In this document: positions 1-9,297 of the stretch, piece after piece
Numbering within the stretch: the stretch's first letter is position 1
Layout: every line of letters begins with the position of its first letter
NCBI RefSeq assembly: GCF_013426975.1
Contig: NZ_JACCPY010000017.1
Location: 17,704 to 81,703 of the forward strand
DNA: 64,000 bases
Origin: Sphaerotilus sulfidivorans
GTDB taxonomy: Bacteria; Pseudomonadota; Gammaproteobacteria; Burkholderiales; Burkholderiaceae_C
Reading direction: 5' to 3'
Made by a program: the position numbers and the translations under genes
The notes under the pieces: model-generated
Told to the model about the DNA's origin: nothing
The model's input: only the letters and a program-made list of their open reading frames with translations
The model's database searches: none

Positions 1-1
1 C

Positions 2-400
2 GACGGCGAGCCCGGCGGCACCGCCGGGCGGCCGATGCTCGACGTGCTGCGCCATCAGGAGCTGGAGGGCGTGCTGGCGACGGTGGTGCGCTACTTCGGC
101 GGCGTGAAGCTGGGCGCCGGCGGCCTGGTGCGTGCCTACACCGATGCGGTCGCGCAGGCGCTGCTGGGCGCCGAGAAGGTGCTGCTGCAGCGCATGACCG
201 CGCTGCGCTGCACCGTGCCCTATGCGCTGGAGGGCCGCATGCGCCGCGAGCTCGAGGCCGCCGGCGCGCTGCTGGGCGAGGTGAGCCACGGCGCGCAGGT
301 CGAGCTGAACTTCCAGCTGCCCGAGACCCGGGCCGCCGCGCTGAAGGCCCGGCTCGACGAGGCCGCGCAGGGGCGGGTGGGCTGGCTCGCGCCGGCCTGA
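2..400 (+). CDS. YigZ/IMPACT family protein, 5'-truncated
   Basis: This is the C-terminal part of a YigZ (IMPACT N-terminal domain) protein; the frame is already open at base 2 and the start lies outside the window. The visible residues begin DGEPGGTAGRPMLDVL and continue with VVRYFGGVKLGAGGLVRAY, the two signature blocks of the family. The C-terminal half resembles the DUF1949 domain that follows the IMPACT domain. The family is related to a eukaryotic regulator of translation; its bacterial role is poorly defined, so only a general role linked to translation or RNA can be suggested. It is followed 31 bases later by the convergent stop of a lipoprotein gene. Confidence 0.88.
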   Translation, partial: DGEPGGTAGRPMLDVLRHQELEGVLATVVRYFGGVKLGAGGLVRAYTDAVAQALLGAEKVLLQRMTALRCTVPYALEGRMRRELEAAGALLGEVSHGAQVELNFQLPETRAAALKARLDEAAQGRVGWLAPA

Positions 401-431
401 GCCCGCCCGCTGCGTCCGCGGCCGCTGGCGC

Positions 432-2468
432 TCACTGCGGCGTGGCCAGCCGGTACATCGCGTAGAAGGACGCGAACTCGCGGCCGTCGCCGTCGCGTGC
501 CCACAGGTGCAGGCCGTCGGCGGTGGCGGCCGGCACGAAGTCGCCGCCGCTGGTGCAGTGCGCGTCGCTGGCGGTCTGCGCCGAGCAGCCGATCGTGCCG
601 CTGCGGGCGGTCGAGGCCACGTTCTGCTGGTCGTTGAAGCTGCCGCCCGAGGCGCTGGCGCGGCCGAAGAGCTTCAGGTGGGTCGGCGCCAGCGCACCGG
701 CCGGCACCTGCCAGTCCAGCGTGACGCCGCCGCTGTCGGGCAGCGGCAGCCGGCCGTTGCTCGGCAGGGCGGCGGCGGCGAGGGCGCTCTGTCCGGCCTC
801 GGTCAGCGTGGCCAGGCCGCGCTGGCGCAGCTCGGCGATCGACAGCGGCCGCGCGCGGGTCTTGTAGTGCTGCGTCGCCGCGAGCGTGCCGGGCGCCGAG
901 GCCAGGTAGTACTCGAACTTCCAGACCGAGTGCGCCGACAGGCCCGACAGCTCGGTGTCCTCCATGTCGTTCGGTGCGAAGAACAGCGAGGTGTCGCGCT
1001 CGGACGGGTGGCCGCTGGCGTCGGCCGCCGCGTAGCGGCTGCGCAGGCGCACGAAGTTCGTGCCGGTCGGCGTGCCGCCGGACTTGACCAGCGCCAGGTA
1101 GCTGCTGCCGCTGGTCGGGCGCAGCGTGAGCTGGTGGCCGCGTGGCGAGGTGACGACGACCCGGTCGTAGACGGGGTTGCCGCTGCCGTCGGTGCGGTTG
1201 GCCACGCTGAGCGTGTAGCCGACGCTGTGGTAGTCCCAGCCCGACTGCGCCAGCGACAGGAAGCGCCGGTGCTGGTGGAAGGCGGCCACGCCGCCGTCGT
1301 GCGCGTACTGGTTGCCGATCACGCGCAGCACCGGCCGCCCGGAGCCGGCCTCGTTGACGCGGCGCACGACCAGCGCGCCGGTGTCGGTGCTGCCGCCGGT
1401 CGTGGTGGTGGTGTAGCCGATGACCAGGTCGCCGTTGACGCGGCTGAACTCGTAGCTGCCACGGCTGAAGACCATGCCGGTCGCGCCGGCGCGGAACAGG
1501 CCGCCGAAGGCGCCCGACGGGCCCACGCGTGCGCCGTTGTGCAGATAGCCGGCCGGATCGGCGTCGACGAAGAGATCCCGGCAGGCGGCGGCCTGCACGT
1601 CGGCCGGGCCGGCCGCGGCGTCGGTGCGGCTGACCCGGCTCTCCAGCGGCAGCGCGTAGCAGGCGGTGGCGCGTGCCAGCAGGTCGGCGATCAGCGCGGA
1701 GCTGCCGTCGGGCACCAGGTCGGCGGCCGCGACCGTCGGCAGCGCCGGCGGCGCGGCGGTGCTGGCGCTGTTGAAGCTGATGCTGGCGGGCTCGCTGTCC
1801 TCGGCGGTCTGCTGCCGCACGGTGATCTGGATGTTGCTGCTGCCGCTGCTGTCGGGCGTGATGGTGATCTTCAGGCTGTCGAGCAGGCGGGCATGGCCGC
1901 GGCCGTCGGTCTGCAGCGCGCCGCGCAGCAGGTCGGTGTCGCGGTTGCCGGTGGCGTCCAGCACCGGCTGCAGCAGCGAGCGGACTTCCTCGACCCGGCT
2001 GGCCAGTGCGGCGGCATCGATGCGTGCGCTGCCGCCGGCCACCTCGTCGACCAGCCGTGCCGGATCGCCCGAGGGGCTGAGCCGCGCGGCGATCAGCGTC
2101 GTCACCGGGGTCACGTTGACGGTGGCGTCGCTGGCGCTGTCGTGCACGCTGACCAGGCGCAGCTCGTCGCGTGTCGCGGTGATCACGAAGGGCGCCTGCG
2201 CGCCGGCTGCCAGCGTCAGCGTGTAGCTGCCGTCGGCGCCGACCGCGTCGATGCGGCCGACTTCCGCGCCGCTGCGGTCGGTGACGACCAGCGTCGCGCC
2301 CTCGAAGGCGGCGCCGGTGGCGACGGTGCCCGACAGCGTGACCGCGGCCGGGCGGGCCGCGACGGGCGTGCTGCCGGACTCGTCGCTGCCGCCGCCTCCG
2401 CAGCCGCTCAGGCCCAGCAGGGCCGCGCTGGTCAGCGCGGCGCATCCGGCACGCAGGATTCTTGACAT
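432..2468 (-). CDS. Putative outer-surface lipoprotein of unknown function
   Basis: The product is about 678 residues and starts MSRILRAGCAALTSAALLGLSGCGGGG, a lipoprotein signal peptide with lipobox LSGC, so the mature protein should be lipid-anchored at the Cys. A GAGGAG ribosome site sits 8 bases before the ATG at 2468; the frame remains open upstream but has no comparable site. Just after the Gly/Ser-rich linker is a short segment like carboxypeptidase-regulatory or Ig-like repeats (TLSGTVATGAAFEGATLVV). The rest is Ala/Thr/Ser-rich and resembles no family I know. It is transcribed divergently from the DUF2760-Hsp70 operon. Localisation is well supported; function is unknown. Confidence 0.75.
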   Translation of the reverse strand: MSRILRAGCAALTSAALLGLSGCGGGGSDESGSTPVAARPAAVTLSGTVATGAAFEGATLVVTDRSGAEVGRIDAVGADGSYTLTLAAGAQAPFVITATRDELRLVSVHDSASDATVNVTPVTTLIAARLSPSGDPARLVDEVAGGSARIDAAALASRVEEVRSLLQPVLDATGNRDTDLLRGALQTDGRGHARLLDSLKITITPDSSGSSNIQITVRQQTAEDSEPASISFNSASTAAPPALPTVAAADLVPDGSSALIADLLARATACYALPLESRVSRTDAAAGPADVQAAACRDLFVDADPAGYLHNGARVGPSGAFGGLFRAGATGMVFSRGSYEFSRVNGDLVIGYTTTTTGGSTDTGALVVRRVNEAGSGRPVLRVIGNQYAHDGGVAAFHQHRRFLSLAQSGWDYHSVGYTLSVANRTDGSGNPVYDRVVVTSPRGHQLTLRPTSGSSYLALVKSGGTPTGTNFVRLRSRYAAADASGHPSERDTSLFFAPNDMEDTELSGLSAHSVWKFEYYLASAPGTLAATQHYKTRARPLSIAELRQRGLATLTEAGQSALAAAALPSNGRLPLPDSGGVTLDWQVPAGALAPTHLKLFGRASASGGSFNDQQNVASTARSGTIGCSAQTASDAHCTSGGDFVPAATADGLHLWARDGDGREFASFYAMYRLATPQ

Positions 2469-2662
2469 CGGGGTCTCCTCGGGTGGGTGTTTCGTCACGA
2501 TCGGCCGAGAAGATGCCGGCTTGAGCGTCTTCTTCGCCGCGCCGCGCCGAATGTGCCCGCCCGGGCCTGCGGGCGTTCCCGGACCGATAGAATCCCCGGC
2601 CTGCAGCCCCGGGCTGCCCCGGATTTTCCAGATCAAGTTCCGATCCAGACCAGACTCGCCCG

Positions 2663-3262
2663 ATGTCGAACCCAGACCGCTCCGCGCCTCCGCCTTCTTT
2701 CCTCCGCCGCCTGTCGCTGGCGCTGTCGGTGCTGTTCAGCGGCGAGCTGGCGCGCCGGCTGGTCGAGCCGCCGGTGGTGGTGGCTCCGCCCGCGCCCGCC
2801 CCGGCGCCGGCCCCGGTGGCCGCGCCTGCGCCGGTCGAGCCGCCGCCTCCGCCGCCGCCGCAGATCATCACGCTGAAGGAGGCCACGCCGGATGCGGCGC
2901 TGCAACTGCTGGGCCTGCTGCAGCGCGACGCGCGCCTGATCGACTTCGTGCAGGAAGACATCACGGCCTATGGCGACGCCGACATCGGCGCCGCCGCGCG
3001 GCTGGTGCACGAGGGCTGCCGCAAGGTGCTGAAGGAACACCTGACACTCGCGCCGGTGCGCACCGAGAGCGAGGGCGCGCGCATCACGCTGCCGGCCGGC
3101 TTCGATGCCGCGCAGGTGCGGCTGACCGGCAACGTCGTCGGCCAGGCGCCGTTCACCGGCACGCTCAGCCACCGCGGCTGGAAGGTGACCGAGCTGCGCC
3201 TGCCGCAGCTCGCCGAAGGACATGACGCGTCGATCGTGGCGCAGGCGGAGGTGGAACTGTGA
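2663..3262 (+). CDS. DUF2760 domain protein
   Basis: This 199-residue protein has a short amphipathic N-terminus (FLRRLSLALSVLFSGELARRL), a Pro/Ala-rich linker at about residues 38-70, and a C-terminal domain beginning ITLKEATPDAALQLLGLLQRDARLIDF. That domain matches the DUF2760 pattern: an acidic DFVQEDI stretch, a conserved HEGCRKVL segment, and GWKV near the end. Its stop overlaps the start of the Hsp70 gene by 4 bases (GTGA), a sign of translational coupling. DUF2760 genes are commonly found immediately before two Hsp70-like genes, as here. Its biochemical role is unknown; a partner or membrane anchor for the chaperones is inference. A TAGAAT -10-like hexamer lies at 2588-2593. Confidence 0.85.
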   Translation: MSNPDRSAPPPSFLRRLSLALSVLFSGELARRLVEPPVVVAPPAPAPAPAPVAAPAPVEPPPPPPPQIITLKEATPDAALQLLGLLQRDARLIDFVQEDITAYGDADIGAAARLVHEGCRKVLKEHLTLAPVRTESEGARITLPAGFDAAQVRLTGNVVGQAPFTGTLSHRGWKVTELRLPQLAEGHDASIVAQAEVEL

Positions 3263-5118
3263 GCCAGGACAACAAGGACATCCGCTACAGCATCGGCATC
3301 GACCTGGGCACCACGCACAGCGCGCTGGCCTATGTCGATCTGGCCGCCAGCGACGGCGAGAAGACGGTGCACGAGGTGCTGGCGGTGCCGCAGGTGACGG
3401 CGCCCGGCGCGGTGCAGGCGCTGCCGCTGCTGCCGTCCTTCCTCTATCTGCCGCACCCGGACGAGCTGGCCGCCGGCGACCTGTCGCTGCCCTGGGGGGC
3501 CGAAGTCGGCGCCTCGGTCGGCACGATGGCGCGCGCACGCGGCGCCACCACGCCGATCCGGCTGGTGTCGAGCGCCAAGAGCTGGCTGTGCCACCCCGGC
3601 GTCGATCGCCGCGGCCCGATCCTGCCGGCCGACGCGCCGGCCGAGGTCGAGCGCGTCTCGCCGCTGGAGGCCTCGCGGCGCTATCTGGCGCACCTGCGCG
3701 AGGCCTGGAACCATGCGCACCCGGACGCGCCCTTCGAGCGCCAGTCGGTCACGGTGACGATGCCGGCCTCGTTCGACCCGGCCGCGCGCGAGCTGACCGC
3801 CGAGGCCGCGCGCCTGGCCGGCTACGGTCCGGTCACGCTGCTGGAGGAGCCGCAGGCCGCGCTCTACAGCTGGATCCAGAACAGCCAGGGCGGCTGGCGC
3901 AAGACGGTCAAGCCGGGCGACGTGATCCTGGTGGTCGACGTGGGCGGCGGCACCAGCGACTTCTCGCTGATCGCGGTGCGCGAGATCGACGGCAACCTCG
4001 AGCTGACCCGCATCGCGGTGGGCGACCACATCCTGCTGGGCGGCGACAACATGGACCTGGCGCTGGCGCACACCGTCGCGCGCCGGCTCGCCGCCGAGGG
4101 CAAGACGCTCGATGCCTGGCAGATGCGCGCGCTGACCCAGGCCTGCCGCGCCGCCAAGGAGGTGCTGCTGTCGGATGCGGCCGCGCTGGCGCAGCCGCTG
4201 GTGGTGCCCAGCCGCGGCTCGAAGCTGATCGGCGGCTCGATCCGCACCGAGCTGAGCCGCGAGGACGTGACCGCGGTCATCCTGGAAGGCTTCTTCCCGA
4301 AGGTGGAGGCGGCGGCGCGCCCGGTGCAGCGCCCGCGCATCGGCCTGCAGCAGCTGGGCCTGCCCTATGCGCAGGATGCGGCCGTCACCCGCCATCTGGC
4401 CGCCTTCCTGGGCCGGCAGGTCGGGGCGCTGGCCGAGCTGCCGGAGCTGGCCGCGCGCCAGGCCGAGTCGGCCAGCTTCCTGCATCCGACCGCGATCCTG
4501 TTCAACGGCGGCGTGTTCCGCGCCGGCGTGCTGGCCGAGCGGCTGCTGGAGACGATCAACGCCTGGCTGGCCAGCGAAGGCGCGCCGGCGGCGAGATCGC
4601 TCGAGGGCGCCGATCTGGATCTGGCGGTGGCGCGCGGCGCGGCCTACTACGGCCATGTGCGCCAGGGGCGCGGCGTGCGCATCCGCGGCGGCACCGCGCA
4701 GGCCTACTATGTCGCGATCGAGTCCTCGATGCCGGCGGTGCCGGGCTTCGAGGCGCCGATCCAGGCGCTGTGCGTCGCGCCCTTCGGCATGGAGGAGGGC
4801 ACCGATGTCGCGATCGACGCGCAGTTCGGCCTGGTGGTGGGCGAGCCGGTGCATTTCCGCTTCCTGGGCTCGACGGTGCGCCGCCAGGACACCGCCGGCG
4901 TGCTGCTCGACTTCTGGGGTCCGGACGAGCTGATGCCGGCCGGCGAGATCCAGGCCACGCTGCCGGCGCAGGGGCGCACGCCCGGCGAGGTGGTGGCGGT
5001 CACGCTGCATGCGGCGGTGACCGAGGCCGGCACGCTGGAGCTGGCCGCGGTGCCGGCGGGTGGCACCGAGCGCTGGAAGGTCGAGTTCGACATGCGCGGC
5101 CAGCCGATCGAGGGCTGA
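3259..5118 (+). CDS. Hsp70 family protein, first of a pair
   Basis: This 619-residue DnaK-related ATPase starts at GTG 3259, overlapping the DUF2760 stop. The phosphate-1 loop reads GIDLGTTHSALAYVDL at about residues 13-28; phosphate-2 is VVDVGGGTSDFSL at about residue 225; the adenosine motif is FNGGVFRAG at about residue 415. The C-terminal part is shorter than and unlike the DnaK substrate-binding domain, and lacks the EEVD tail. These are features of divergent Hsp70 proteins of the proteobacterial DUF2760 cluster rather than of the housekeeping chaperone. No J-protein or GrpE gene is beside it. An ATP-driven folding or assembly role with its paralogue is expected, but the client is unknown. 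Confidence 0.9.
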   Translation: MSQDNKDIRYSIGIDLGTTHSALAYVDLAASDGEKTVHEVLAVPQVTAPGAVQALPLLPSFLYLPHPDELAAGDLSLPWGAEVGASVGTMARARGATTPIRLVSSAKSWLCHPGVDRRGPILPADAPAEVERVSPLEASRRYLAHLREAWNHAHPDAPFERQSVTVTMPASFDPAARELTAEAARLAGYGPVTLLEEPQAALYSWIQNSQGGWRKTVKPGDVILVVDVGGGTSDFSLIAVREIDGNLELTRIAVGDHILLGGDNMDLALAHTVARRLAAEGKTLDAWQMRALTQACRAAKEVLLSDAAALAQPLVVPSRGSKLIGGSIRTELSREDVTAVILEGFFPKVEAAARPVQRPRIGLQQLGLPYAQDAAVTRHLAAFLGRQVGALAELPELAARQAESASFLHPTAILFNGGVFRAGVLAERLLETINAWLASEGAPAARSLEGADLDLAVARGAAYYGHVRQGRGVRIRGGTAQAYYVAIESSMPAVPGFEAPIQALCVAPFGMEEGTDVAIDAQFGLVVGEPVHFRFLGSTVRRQDTAGVLLDFWGPDELMPAGEIQATLPAQGRTPGEVVAVTLHAAVTEAGTLELAAVPAGGTERWKVEFDMRGQPIEG

Positions 5119-5122
5119 GGCG

Positions 5123-7966
5123 GTGGCGGCGGCCTTCGTCGTCGGCATCGACCTGGGCACGACGCACACCGTCGTCGCCAGCGCGCCGCTGGGTGCGGGC
5201 GGCGAGCGCGGCGGCGAGGCCGGCGCGATCACGCTCTTCGGCATCGACCAGTGGGTCGCGCCGGGCGAGCTGGGCCGGCCGGCGCTGCTGCCCAGCGTGC
5301 GCTACCACCCGGCGCCGGGCGAGCTGCCCGAGAGCGCCTTGCCCTGGGGCGAGCGCGCCGCAGGCGACACCACCGAGCCGCCGGCGCTGATCGGCGTGCT
5401 GGCGCGCCAGCGCGGCGGCGAGGTGCCGGGCCGGCTGGTGGCCAGCGCCAAGAGCTGGCTGTCGCATCCGCAGGCCGACCGGCTGGCCGCCATCCTGCCG
5501 TGGGGCGCCGACGACAGCGTGTCGCGTGTCTCGCCGGTCACCGCCAGCGCCAGCTATCTGGCGCAGGTGCGCGCTGCCTGGAACCGCCATCACCCGGACG
5601 CGCCGCTGGAGCGCCAGCGCCTGGTGCTGACGCTGCCGGCCTCCTTCGACGAGGCGGCGCGCGCGCTGACGCTGCAGGCCGCGCGCGAGGCCGGCCTGCC
5701 CGAGCCGCAGCTGCTCGAGGAGCCGCAGGCGGCCTTCGGCGACTGGGTCTGGCGCCACCGCGATCGCCTGGCCGAGGCGCTGGACGGCGTGCGCCGGGTG
5801 CTGGTCTGCGACGTGGGCGGCGGCACCAGCGACTTCACGCTGATCGACGTCGAGCCGCCCGAGTCGGCCGATGCCGGCGCGCCGCCGACGCTGCGCCGTC
5901 GCGCGGTCGGCCAGCACCTGATGCTCGGCGGCGACAACATGGACCTGGCGCTGGCGCACCTGGTCGAGCGCCGGCTGGCCGGTGGCGGCGCGGCGCCGCC
6001 GCTGTCGGGCGCGCGGCTGTCGCAGCTGGTGGCGCGCTGCCGGGTCGCGAAGGAGACGCTGCTGGCCGACGATGCGCCCGATTCGGTGGCGGTCACGCTG
6101 CTGGGCGGCGGCTCGAAGCTGGTGGGCGGTGCGCGCAGCGTCACGCTCGGCCGCGAGGAGGTGAGGGCGCTGCTGGTCGACGGTTTCTTCCCCGCCGTGC
6201 CCTTCGAGGCCGAGCCGCAGCGCGCCCGCACCGCGCTGGTCGAGTTCGGCCTGCCCTACGCCAGCGACGCGGCGGTGACCCGCCATCTGGCCGCCTTCCT
6301 GCGCCGCAGCCTGCTGCCGGGCGAGGCGCTGCCCGATGCGGTGCTGCTCAACGGCGGCGTCTTCCGCGCCGGACAGCTCGCGGCGCGGCTGGTCGAGGTG
6401 CTGGCCGCGTGGCGGGGCGGCGCATTGCCGCGCTTGCTGCACAACGCCGATCCGGACGTGGCGGTGGCGCGCGGCGCGGTGGCGCATGCGCTGGCGCGCC
6501 AGGGGCGAGGGCCGCGCATCGGCGGCGGCGCGGCGCGCACCGTGGTGCTGCGGCTGGACGACGGCCGCGCCGTCTGCCTGCTGCCGCGCGGCACCGACGC
6601 CGGCCGCGCGCTGGCCCTCGACGGGCGCAGCTTCCGGCTGCGGCTGGGCCAGCCGGTGCGCTTCCAGCTGGCCTCGCTGCGCGGCGAGGCGGGCCCGCCG
6701 CCCGAGCCCGGCGCGCTGCTCGACCTGGGCGAGGCGGGCGACGAGGCGCTCAACCCGCTGCCGCCGGTGGCCACCGTGATCGAGGCCGGCGACGGCATCG
6801 GCGCGCGCGGCGCCTCGGTCACCGTGCGGCTGGAGGCGCAGCTCAGCGAGATCGGCGTGCTGGCGCTGCAGGCGGTGGCGGTCGACGACCCCGGTCGACG
6901 CTGGGCGCTGGACTTCCAGCTGCGCGCCAGCGGCCCGGCCGATCAGGTGCAGCCGGCACAGACGCTGCAGGACGCGCAGATCGCGCCGCGCCTGCCCGAG
7001 GCGATCGCGGCGATCGAGCGGCTGTTCGGTGCGCGCTCGGGCGGCGAGCGCCCGGCGCCGAAGGAGATCAAGCAGCTGCGCCAGACGCTGGAGACGCTGC
7101 TGGGCCCGAGGGAAAGCTGGGCGCGGCCGCTGGCGCGGCGGCTCTTCGACGTGCTGTGGCAGCGTGCCAAGGGGCGGCGCCGTTCGGCCGACCATGAGCG
7201 GGTGTGGCTGAACCTGGCCGGCTGGTGCCTGCGCCCGGGCTTCGGCGACCCGCTCGACGGCTGGCGCCTGGGCCAGCTCTGGACGATCTTCGAGGCGGGC
7301 GTCGAGCACCGCAGCGACGCGCAGGTGGCGATCCAGTGGTGGACGCTGTGGCGCCGGGTCGCCGGCGGCCTGGACGAGGCGGCGCAGCTGCGCCTGCTCG
7401 ACGACTTCGGCTACAACCTGCAGGCGGCCGAGCACCCCGGCGCGCCCTTGCCGCCCAGGCCGCCCGGCCTGGTCAAGGGCGGGCACGACGACATGGTGCG
7501 CCTAGGCGCGGCGCTGGAGCGCATCCCGCCCGAGCACAAGGCGGAGGTCGGCGACTGGCTGCTGGCGCCGCTGCAGGGCGAGAAGGTCGCGAAGGCCTCG
7601 CCCGAGCGCGACGAGCTGCGGCTGTGGGCGCTGGGCCGGCTGGGCGCGCGCCAGCCTTTCCACGGCAGCGTGCACGGCGTGGTGCCGGCCGAGGTGGCGG
7701 CGCGCTGGATCGACGCGCTGCTGGCGCTGGACTGGCGCCGCCGGCGCATGGCGGCGTTTGCGGCCGCGCAGCTCGCGCGCCTGACCGGCGACCGGGTGCG
7801 CGACCTGGATCCGGACCGGCGTGCGCAGGTGCTCGAGCGCCTGGCCGCCTCGGGCGCGGCGCCGAGCTGGGCGCGCATGGTGAGCGAGGTGGTGCAGCTC
7901 GACGCTGCCGACGAGCAGGCGCTCTTCGGCGAGTCGCTGCCGCCGGGGCTGGTGTTGGTGGGCTGA
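5123..7966 (+). CDS. Hsp70 family protein with long C-terminal extension (DUF3731-like)
   Basis: I place the start at GTG 5123, four bases after the previous stop; the frame is open further upstream, but that would overlap the first Hsp70 gene. The 947-residue product opens with FVVGIDLGTTHTVVASAPL, has VCDVGGGTSDFTL and LLNGGVFRAGQL, and is clearly paralogous to its neighbour (ASAKSWLSHP, HHPDAPLERQRL). After about residue 600 it continues with a roughly 330-residue helical extension (for example RLFGARSGGERPAPKEIKQLRQTLE), corresponding to the DUF3731-type tail of this subgroup. The three genes probably form one operon and one machine, with the extension likely acting as the substrate or partner module. 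Confidence 0.9.
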   Translation: MAAAFVVGIDLGTTHTVVASAPLGAGGERGGEAGAITLFGIDQWVAPGELGRPALLPSVRYHPAPGELPESALPWGERAAGDTTEPPALIGVLARQRGGEVPGRLVASAKSWLSHPQADRLAAILPWGADDSVSRVSPVTASASYLAQVRAAWNRHHPDAPLERQRLVLTLPASFDEAARALTLQAAREAGLPEPQLLEEPQAAFGDWVWRHRDRLAEALDGVRRVLVCDVGGGTSDFTLIDVEPPESADAGAPPTLRRRAVGQHLMLGGDNMDLALAHLVERRLAGGGAAPPLSGARLSQLVARCRVAKETLLADDAPDSVAVTLLGGGSKLVGGARSVTLGREEVRALLVDGFFPAVPFEAEPQRARTALVEFGLPYASDAAVTRHLAAFLRRSLLPGEALPDAVLLNGGVFRAGQLAARLVEVLAAWRGGALPRLLHNADPDVAVARGAVAHALARQGRGPRIGGGAARTVVLRLDDGRAVCLLPRGTDAGRALALDGRSFRLRLGQPVRFQLASLRGEAGPPPEPGALLDLGEAGDEALNPLPPVATVIEAGDGIGARGASVTVRLEAQLSEIGVLALQAVAVDDPGRRWALDFQLRASGPADQVQPAQTLQDAQIAPRLPEAIAAIERLFGARSGGERPAPKEIKQLRQTLETLLGPRESWARPLARRLFDVLWQRAKGRRRSADHERVWLNLAGWCLRPGFGDPLDGWRLGQLWTIFEAGVEHRSDAQVAIQWWTLWRRVAGGLDEAAQLRLLDDFGYNLQAAEHPGAPLPPRPPGLVKGGHDDMVRLGAALERIPPEHKAEVGDWLLAPLQGEKVAKASPERDELRLWALGRLGARQPFHGSVHGVVPAEVAARWIDALLALDWRRRRMAAFAAAQLARLTGDRVRDLDPDRRAQVLERLAASGAAPSWARMVSEVVQLDAADEQALFGESLPPGLVLVG

Positions 7967-7973
7967 GGCGGAG

Positions 7974-7995
7974 GCGGCGCCGCATGGGGCGCCGC
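7974..7995. terminator. GC-rich hairpin between convergent genes
   Basis: A perfect 8-bp stem (GCGGCGCC / GGCGCCGC) with a 6-base loop lies between the stop of the second Hsp70 gene and the stop of the convergent small gene. There is no U-tract on either side, so it may act weakly or with Rho. Confidence 0.45.
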
Positions 7996-8003
7996 GTCGG
8001 CGC

Positions 8004-8219
8004 TCACTGCGTCAGCACGATGGCCTTCTCGTTGATGTAGCGGCGGAACTCCGACTGCGGCAGCGCGGCGTTCTGGTGGGTGTCGCCGGACTCCCAGCTG
8101 ATCGTCACGTCCTGCGGTGTCTGCTGGATCTCGACCGGACCACGGGGAATGCGGCACTTTGGACCGTCGCCCAGGCGGTATTCGACCTGACCGGTGATGC
8201 GTGCGTTCGAGGTGTTCAT
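8004..8219 (-). CDS. Small conserved protein of unknown function
   Basis: This 71-residue protein starts MNTSNARITGQVEYRLGDG. The ATG at 8219 is preceded by AAGGAG at good spacing; a longer frame upstream lacks such a site. It has no signal peptide, membrane segment or cysteine cluster apart from one Cys (GPKCRIPRGPVEI), and reads as a compact beta-rich domain ending EFRRYINEKAIVLTQ. Similar short proteins occur as singletons in Burkholderiales, as far as I recall. It is convergent with the Hsp70 operon and divergent from psd. No function can be assigned. Confidence 0.7.
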   Translation of the reverse strand: MNTSNARITGQVEYRLGDGPKCRIPRGPVEIQQTPQDVTISWESGDTHQNAALPQSEFRRYINEKAIVLTQ

Positions 8220-8373
8220 GGGCAGGCTCCTTCGGTGGTTGGTGACAGGCCGCATGGTCGCCGCCAAAGTGTTCGGGGTCTGCCGGAGGAGGGGGCGTGG
8301 TGGCGTGGGCGATGTCCGACAGACCGGTCGCTAGAATCGCCGGTTCCCTGTTCTGTCCACCGCACCGTCCGCC

Positions 8374-9246
8374 ATGAACGATCGCCTTGCCGTCCTGCCC
8401 CAGTACCTCCTGCCCAAGCAGGCGCTGACCGAGCTGGCCGGCCGGCAGGCGAACCGGGCCGCCGGCGCGCGCACCACCGCGGTGATCCGCTGGTTCATCC
8501 GCCGCTACGGCGTGAACATGGCCGAGGCGCTGAATCCGGATCCTGCCGCCTATCCCACCTTCAACGAGTTCTTCACCCGGCCGCTGAAGCCGGGCGCGCG
8601 CCCGCTGGCGCAGGCCGAGCTGATCTGTCCGGTCGACGGCGCGATCAGCCAGTTCGGCCCGATCGAGCGCGATCAGGTCTTCCAGGCCAAGGGCCACCGC
8701 TACTCGACCACCACGCTGGTCGGCGGCGACGCGCAGCTGGCGGCGAAGTTCGACGACGGCCTGTTCGCGACGCTGTATCTGAGCCCGCGCGACTACCACC
8801 GCATCCACATGCCCTGCGCCGGGCGGCTGCTGCGCATGATCCATGTGCCGGGCGAGCTGTTCTCGGTCAACCCGACGACGGCGCGCGGCGTTCCCGGCCT
8901 GTTCGCCCGCAACGAGCGGGTGGTCTGCGTCTTCGACCGCGGCGCCGGCCTGGGCGAGTTCGTGCTGGTGCTGGTGGGCGCGACCATCGTCGGCAGCATG
9001 GCCACCGTCTGGCACGGCATCGTCAACCCGCCGCGCTCCGGCGCGCTGCGCGACTGGCGCTACGACGCGCCGGGCCAGGCACCGATCCTGCTGAAGCAGG
9101 GCGAGGAAATGGGCCGCTTCCTGCTCGGCTCGACCGTGGTGATGCTGTTCCCGAAGGCGGCCGCCGGCCAGGCGCCGCTGCGCTTCCACCCCGACTGGCG
9201 CCCGACCCGGGCGATCCGCCTGGGCGAGGCGATGGCCGCGCGCTGA
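8374..9246 (+). CDS. psd: Phosphatidylserine decarboxylase proenzyme
   Basis: This enzyme decarboxylates phosphatidylserine to phosphatidylethanolamine at the inner membrane and uses a pyruvoyl group formed by self-cleavage. The 290-residue length fits bacterial Psd. The cleavage motif LGST is present, with the Ser at about residue 253, so alpha and beta chains of roughly 37 and 253 residues are expected. The autocatalytic Asp and His regions are present as PVDGAISQ and DYHRIHMPCAG. The N-terminus also carries TFNEFFTRPLKPGARPL, typical of the family. A TAGAAT -10-like hexamer at 8332-8337 lies shortly upstream. The call is firm. Confidence 0.97.
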   Translation: MNDRLAVLPQYLLPKQALTELAGRQANRAAGARTTAVIRWFIRRYGVNMAEALNPDPAAYPTFNEFFTRPLKPGARPLAQAELICPVDGAISQFGPIERDQVFQAKGHRYSTTTLVGGDAQLAAKFDDGLFATLYLSPRDYHRIHMPCAGRLLRMIHVPGELFSVNPTTARGVPGLFARNERVVCVFDRGAGLGEFVLVLVGATIVGSMATVWHGIVNPPRSGALRDWRYDAPGQAPILLKQGEEMGRFLLGSTVVMLFPKAAAGQAPLRFHPDWRPTRAIRLGEAMAAR

Positions 9247-9297
9247 TCCGGGTCATCCCCCTCAATCCCGGCGGAGGCGGGCCGACAAAGGGGGACG

